Below are positions 5,567 to 8,388 of a DNA stretch of 8,388 nt, piece after piece. Position 1 is the first letter of the stretch, and each line of letters starts with the position of its first letter. The notes beneath the pieces were generated by a model. The model had not been told where the DNA came from and searched no databases. It saw nothing but the letters and a program-made list of their open reading frames with translations. The translations under genes were made by a program, and so were the position numbers. The stretch is from Puniceicoccales bacterium. Its GTDB lineage: Bacteria > Verrucomicrobiota > Verrucomicrobiia > Opitutales > UBA9783. The stretch spans positions 1-8,388 of the forward strand of contig JAIRKR010000063.1 in the NCBI GenBank assembly GCA_031260015.1, written 5' to 3'.

Positions 5567-6928
5567 TTATTGACCAACTGGTGGTGGCGACGGTGGTGGT
5601 GGCGGCGGCGGAGATACTACATTAAATAAAGATAATAATTCGGGTACATTTCCTGCCACCTCCCAATTAGACATTCCCTGTTTCCATACGTAACTCTCTC
5701 TTGTTAATTGTCCACTTTGTACCATTTGTTGAAGTTGTTGCCAATTAAAAGGACCTGATGTTTGTCCATTAACAGAAATATTATACTGTATTTGTGGGGG
5801 AGGGGGAGGCGTATTTTGCTGTTGTTGCATATTTTGTCCCATTTGATTCATCATGTTTGCCATTTGACCACCCATAGCGCCGCCCATCATCATACCGGTC
5901 ATCATACCTGCCGGATTCATTCCTCCATTGCCGCCACCCATGTTCATTGCACCCATTTCTCCCAGACTGTTTGCAGCAGTTTTTAATACATCTGTTTGCT
6001 GATTCAATGCGTGAGCCCCCATAAAATTGGTTTCTGTTTGCAGCTTTTGCGCCCTTTGCGCTTCTTCTCTTTGAACACGCAAAGTTTCCTCCATATTTTT
6101 AGCGTTAATATTTTGTATGTCCTGCAAATTTTTGATGCTTACATCCGTTTGGGATTCTACTATTTTTGTTGTTTGTTGCGCAGTAACCTTCCTTAGTTCT
6201 TTATACCCGTCACTTTCTTTATCTACTTCGATAGCCGCTAAATCAAATCCTTTCAGGTTTACACCAAAATCATTTTCGAGGCGGGGTTTTAAGTGCGCTG
6301 TAATAATGTCATTTATCTCTAAAATCTTGCGCTCCATTTGAAGTACAGGAATACCATTATCGGCAGGTATATTGGCAATTACACCCTTCGCATACTTCGT
6401 TACCGCATCTTTAATTTGCCTGTTGAAATCGTCCAGTTCAAAATTTATTAACCGGTTGAGCTTTATGAATCCTTTGTAATCGGTTATATTAAATGTTATC
6501 GTGCCTCTTACAGCCATTGGTACGGCAAAATCTAAAAATCTTGGGTCAAAGGCATCAAAGTATGGAATACCAAATTTTATTTGTACATTGCCCGACAAGT
6601 TGATAAAGTAGATTTCCGCTTGAAACGGGGAAGCGCCCCCAAAAGCAAGCCCAACAATACTGGTCAGTACCGGGAAGTTGGCTGTTTTAATTGTTTGGTC
6701 ATAAGGTCCAAGTATAAAATCCTGCATGGAGCCATCCTTTTGTTGATAAACAAAAACAGCCAGTTCTCCCTCTTTGACACGCAAATTGCTGCCATAACGG
6801 ATAGCATTTTCTTTTTTTGTACTGTTGGCTTCTCCCGACGGCCGCCACTTCCACACAAGATATTCCTGTTCATCGCAGCGGATTACATCCATTAATCCGC
6901 CTTCTGATTTATTTCCAAATAGTCCCAT
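5567..6928 (-). CDS. SPFH-domain (YdjI-like, 'virion core' family) protein with C-terminal GYF_2 domain and polyproline tail
   Basis: 453 residues. The N-terminus MGLFGNKSEGGLMDVI and the segment around 40-260 match the bacterial SPFH/Band-7 family that includes Bacillus YdjI. Landmarks are the GELAVFVYQ strand (55-62), GPYDQTIKTANFPV (74-87), GGASPFQAEIYFIN (97-110), the FNITDYKGFI strand and GVNLKGFDLAAIEVD. A charged and Gln-rich coiled-coil region follows (~240-310), then a Gly/Met-rich flexible stretch (~320-365) and a PPPPP linker. A GYF_2 domain occupies 380-436, with YNISVNGQ, GPFNWQQLQ, SYVWKQGMSNW and VPELL. The tail has seven prolines, Ser and three prolines. SPFH proteins oligomerise on membranes as scaffolds; there is no hydrophobic N-terminal hairpin here, so association would be peripheral. 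The gene starts 6 bp after the TerB-like/zinc-ribbon gene ends, so the two are surely one operon. Translation of the 7-proline run should depend on EF-P. The cellular role of the family is poorly known; membrane-stress scaffolding is the best inference. Confidence 0.9.
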   Translation of the reverse strand: MGLFGNKSEGGLMDVIRCDEQEYLVWKWRPSGEANSTKKENAIRYGSNLRVKEGELAVFVYQQKDGSMQDFILGPYDQTIKTANFPVLTSIVGLAFGGASPFQAEIYFINLSGNVQIKFGIPYFDAFDPRFLDFAVPMAVRGTITFNITDYKGFIKLNRLINFELDDFNRQIKDAVTKYAKGVIANIPADNGIPVLQMERKILEINDIITAHLKPRLENDFGVNLKGFDLAAIEVDKESDGYKELRKVTAQQTTKIVESQTDVSIKNLQDIQNINAKNMEETLRVQREEAQRAQKLQTETNFMGAHALNQQTDVLKTAANSLGEMGAMNMGGGNGGMNPAGMMTGMMMGGAMGGQMANMMNQMGQNMQQQQNTPPPPPQIQYNISVNGQTSGPFNWQQLQQMVQSGQLTRESYVWKQGMSNWEVAGNVPELLSLFNVVSPPPPPPPSPPPVGQ

Positions 6929-6933
6929 GATGA

Positions 6934-7644
6934 TTATTTAATTCCTAATTGTTGTGCATAATTTTCAATTTCCGCAAGGGTCTTTTTGTCATCTTTCATT
7001 GAAAAACGCGCTTTCATAACTATTTGCTCGCATTTTGCTTTCCAAACTGGCACAAATTCATTATGTTCTGCATTTCCAGGATTATCCTTTGTAAAAAAAT
7101 TACCCTTTTGTCTGGCATTGGGAACGGCCAAAGATAAAAATTCTAAAATATCTTCTTTTGTATTAGGTATAGGGAAATTTTTGATAATATCTTTTTTTCT
7201 TGTATCTGTTTTATTCCCTATTCCTAATACTCTACTAATAGGAAGTTTTTTTAACACTCCATCCGCTACACCGTCGTTTCGTTGGCTTTCAATCGCATCA
7301 AGTAAGTGAAATAGTTTGTTCGCAGAAGTATTTGCCTCAATATTGCTAAACTCGTGTCCACAATCCAAACATTTGGTTTGAAACGATTGGGCAATCGCTC
7401 CACATGAAGGACACTTTTTTACATCTCCCAATTTATCAGATTTTGGTGCTGAAGCCGCTGGCGCGTCCGTTTTCTTAAGTGCTTGTTGTTTCTCATACAG
7501 CTTTGCGTCAAGCACCACTTCAAATTCATCCAAGTCAATACCTGCTGCTTCAGCTTTTTTAAAAAGCACTTGTTTTTCCTTTTCTGTTAGCTCTCCATCT
7601 GCGAGAGACAGTTCAATTAATTTTTCTAATTGTTCGTTGTACAT
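6934..7644 (-). CDS. TerB-like N-terminal domain plus zinc-ribbon protein
   Basis: 236 residues. The first ~50 form a short helical, acidic segment (LIELSLADGELTEKEKQVL, then AAGIDLDEF) that resembles the DG-containing helices of TerB-like domains, probably a half-length version. An Ala/Pro/Lys linker leads to a zinc ribbon with cysteines at 78, 81, 92 and 95 (CPSCG ... CLDCG). The remaining ~140 residues are largely alpha-helical and polar (LFHLLDAIESQRND; KEDILEFLSLAVPN; KAKCEQIVMKARFSMKDDKKT) and belong to no family I can name. There is no membrane segment, so it is probably cytosolic. It is the first long intact gene of the minus-strand cluster and abuts the SPFH gene. Zinc-ribbon proteins paired with SPFH proteins also occur in the Bacillus ydjFGHI locus (YdjG with YdjI), which supports a shared membrane-associated complex. 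The TerB assignment is by motif only. Confidence 0.83.
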   Translation of the reverse strand: MYNEQLEKLIELSLADGELTEKEKQVLFKKAEAAGIDLDEFEVVLDAKLYEKQQALKKTDAPAASAPKSDKLGDVKKCPSCGAIAQSFQTKCLDCGHEFSNIEANTSANKLFHLLDAIESQRNDGVADGVLKKLPISRVLGIGNKTDTRKKDIIKNFPIPNTKEDILEFLSLAVPNARQKGNFFTKDNPGNAEHNEFVPVWKAKCEQIVMKARFSMKDDKKTLAEIENYAQQLGIK

Positions 7645-7669
7645 AATACAAATTTTTATCCGGTTAATG

Positions 7670-7819
7670 TTAAATTATTTTTTGTACGCAAGCATATGGT
7701 TGCCATTCGTTCAATAATCGTCTGCCGTTGTACACTCGTAATGAAGCGTTAAATGCTTCTTTGAAGTCTTTTTTGAAGGTCTTGACTTTCATGCGACCGC
7801 TTACATAGAACTCAGCCAT
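7670..7819 (-). CDS. Short 49-residue ORF, probably the truncated N-terminus of a longer Bacteroidota protein
   Basis: ATG at 7819 and TAA at 7670-7672, reading MAEFYVSGRMKVKTFKKDF then KEAFNASLRVYNGRRLLNE and ending ACVQKII. The N-terminal 37 residues are strongly protein-like: two beta-strands, a basic helix (VKTFKKDFKEAF) and a strand (LRVYNGR). From memory they resemble a roughly 100-residue family of Bacteroidota, often found near stress-type clusters, whose next residues are of the type FADDDATLASIR. After YNGR this ORF diverges. Another frame of the same DNA reads RQTIIERMATICLRTK, which fits that family better, so an indel near 7702-7712 has probably truncated the gene. It lies 25 bp upstream of the TerB-like gene and could still be transcribed with it. 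Function is unknown. Family memory is unverified and moderately uncertain. Confidence 0.5.
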   Translation of the reverse strand: MAEFYVSGRMKVKTFKKDFKEAFNASLRVYNGRRLLNEWQPYACVQKII

Positions 7820-7849
7820 AATAATTTAGTTTTTAAATTGTTTAATAAT

Positions 7850-8388
7850 TTATTGATTTTTTATTTTTAATATACTTATATAGAACGTTTTCACTCCACG
7901 TGCCTTTTTGCCAAGGTTGTGTCTTTCAAACTTGAGGGTAACCGACGAGTGGGTGTCGAATGACGAGTAGATTAAATTTTTCATCCCCACAATCGGCGTA
8001 TCGCTCATTGTCAGGCAAATTTCCGCGCCGTGTTGACCCGACGGTTTAGCCTTGGATGTTCTATTTCCCTGGTCATAAAATTGAATTGTCAGGCGACGTA
8101 TCGTGCTGCTGTCGATGTCAAAATCGGGATAGGTCGTAGTAGCCATCGGTGCGGAGGTGCGCGTGGTCTTGTGCACCGGCAATCCCCTATTTTCGCAATC
8201 TTTGTCGGTTAGCGTGAGGGTTTCCGAAAGCCTTAGTAAACTTTCCGAAGGATTTATGGTGCACCACGAAAGGCTTCGGGTGTACCTATAAACACTTGTT
8301 GGTGAAGCGACGGTATGTAAAAGTATTAATTTGCTACATCCCTTGCCCTGCAAGGAGTTCAGTGTGCAACATACATGTAACTGATTGA
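7850..8388 (-). pseudogene. Degraded gene of a Bacteroidota protein family ending in a G-P-W-S-E motif; runs off the right edge
   Basis: The minus-strand frame is open from the window edge to TAA at 7850. No ATG-initiated start is needed inside the window, because upstream codons stay open, and the only candidate near the edge is a TTG at 8353. The recognisable part begins at TDKDCENRGLPVHKTTRT and continues through TTYPDFDIDSSTIRRLTIQF, YDQG, GQHGAEI, DTPIVGMKNLIYSSFDTH and VTLKFERHNLGKK. From memory this fits a ~200-250-residue Bacteroidota family with an immunoglobulin/fibronectin-like C-terminal half, which normally ends V-Y-F-x-x-R-W-E-N-x-R-G-E-K-G-P-W-S-E-I. Here the frame ends ARGVKTFYISILKIKNQ. 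In another frame of the same bases, KGTWSENVLY can be read (about 7874-7905), so a deletion plus frameshift removed the RWEN segment. The sequence upstream of TDKD is cysteine-rich and unlike the family, suggesting further damage. It is higher in GC than the cluster downstream. Function of the family is unknown. Confidence 0.5.

Noticed and set aside
7645..7669. AAATTTG before the TerB-like gene as a -7 promoter element
   Set aside because: It departs from TAnnTTTG and would place the transcription start on the start codon. No -33 element is seen.
1..8388. Search for tRNA, rRNA, CRISPR, IS ends and DnaA-box clusters
   Set aside because: None seen by eye on either strand. In particular no TTATCCACA cluster accompanies the parS-type sites, so oriC itself is not claimed here.

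Overview
The window looks like a chromosomal segment of a Bacteroidota (probably Bacteroidales) bacterium. Start codons lack Shine-Dalgarno sequences, promoter candidates fit the Bacteroidota -7 consensus TAnnTTTG, and several protein families are, as far as I recall them, typical of that phylum. Two 16-bp parS-type palindromes lie inside mnmG, which suggests the segment is in the origin-proximal part of the chromosome. This is an inference: no DnaA-box cluster, parA or parB is visible.

Layout. (i) 1-177, + strand: the C-terminal tail of a GT4-type glycosyltransferase. (ii) 205-315: the first ~22 codons of what looks like an MGMT/alkyltransferase-like gene. It runs straight into (iii) 291-655, a degenerate array of about 17 units of 21 bp, each built on dyad symmetry (GGAGTTC-C-GAACTCC plus an A/T-rich spacer). 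(iv) 656-871: noncoding, with a small inverted repeat and a promoter candidate. (v) 872-2143, + strand: an amidohydrolase of the 5'-methylthioadenosine/S-adenosylhomocysteine deaminase group. (vi) 2144-2353: intergenic, nothing recognised apart from a -7 element just before mnmG. (vii) 2354-4279, + strand: mnmG (gidA), the tRNA wobble-uridine modification enzyme, carrying the two parS-type sites. (viii) 4280-4450: convergent intergenic region without a convincing terminator. (ix) 4451-7644, - strand: five closely packed, AT-rich genes. In transcription order they encode a TerB-like/zinc-ribbon protein, an SPFH (YdjI-like) protein with a C-terminal GYF_2 domain and polyproline tail, a three-helix membrane protein, a stand-alone GYF_2 protein, and a four-helix membrane protein. 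(x) 7670-7819, - strand: a 49-residue ORF that looks like the truncated start of a longer protein. (xi) 7850-8388, - strand: a degraded gene that continues past the right edge.

Working together. The minus-strand cluster is the most interesting functional unit. SPFH scaffold, TerB-like domain, zinc ribbon, GYF_2 domains and small membrane proteins are parts that recur in membrane-stress modules of the YdjFGHI/Psp/Ter type. The polyproline tail of the SPFH protein and the two GYF_2 domains could form a ligand-receptor pair within one operon. The remaining plus-strand genes are housekeeping: nucleoside salvage and tRNA modification. Both edges of the gene-rich part show decay (MGMT-like remnant on the left, truncated and frameshifted genes on the right).
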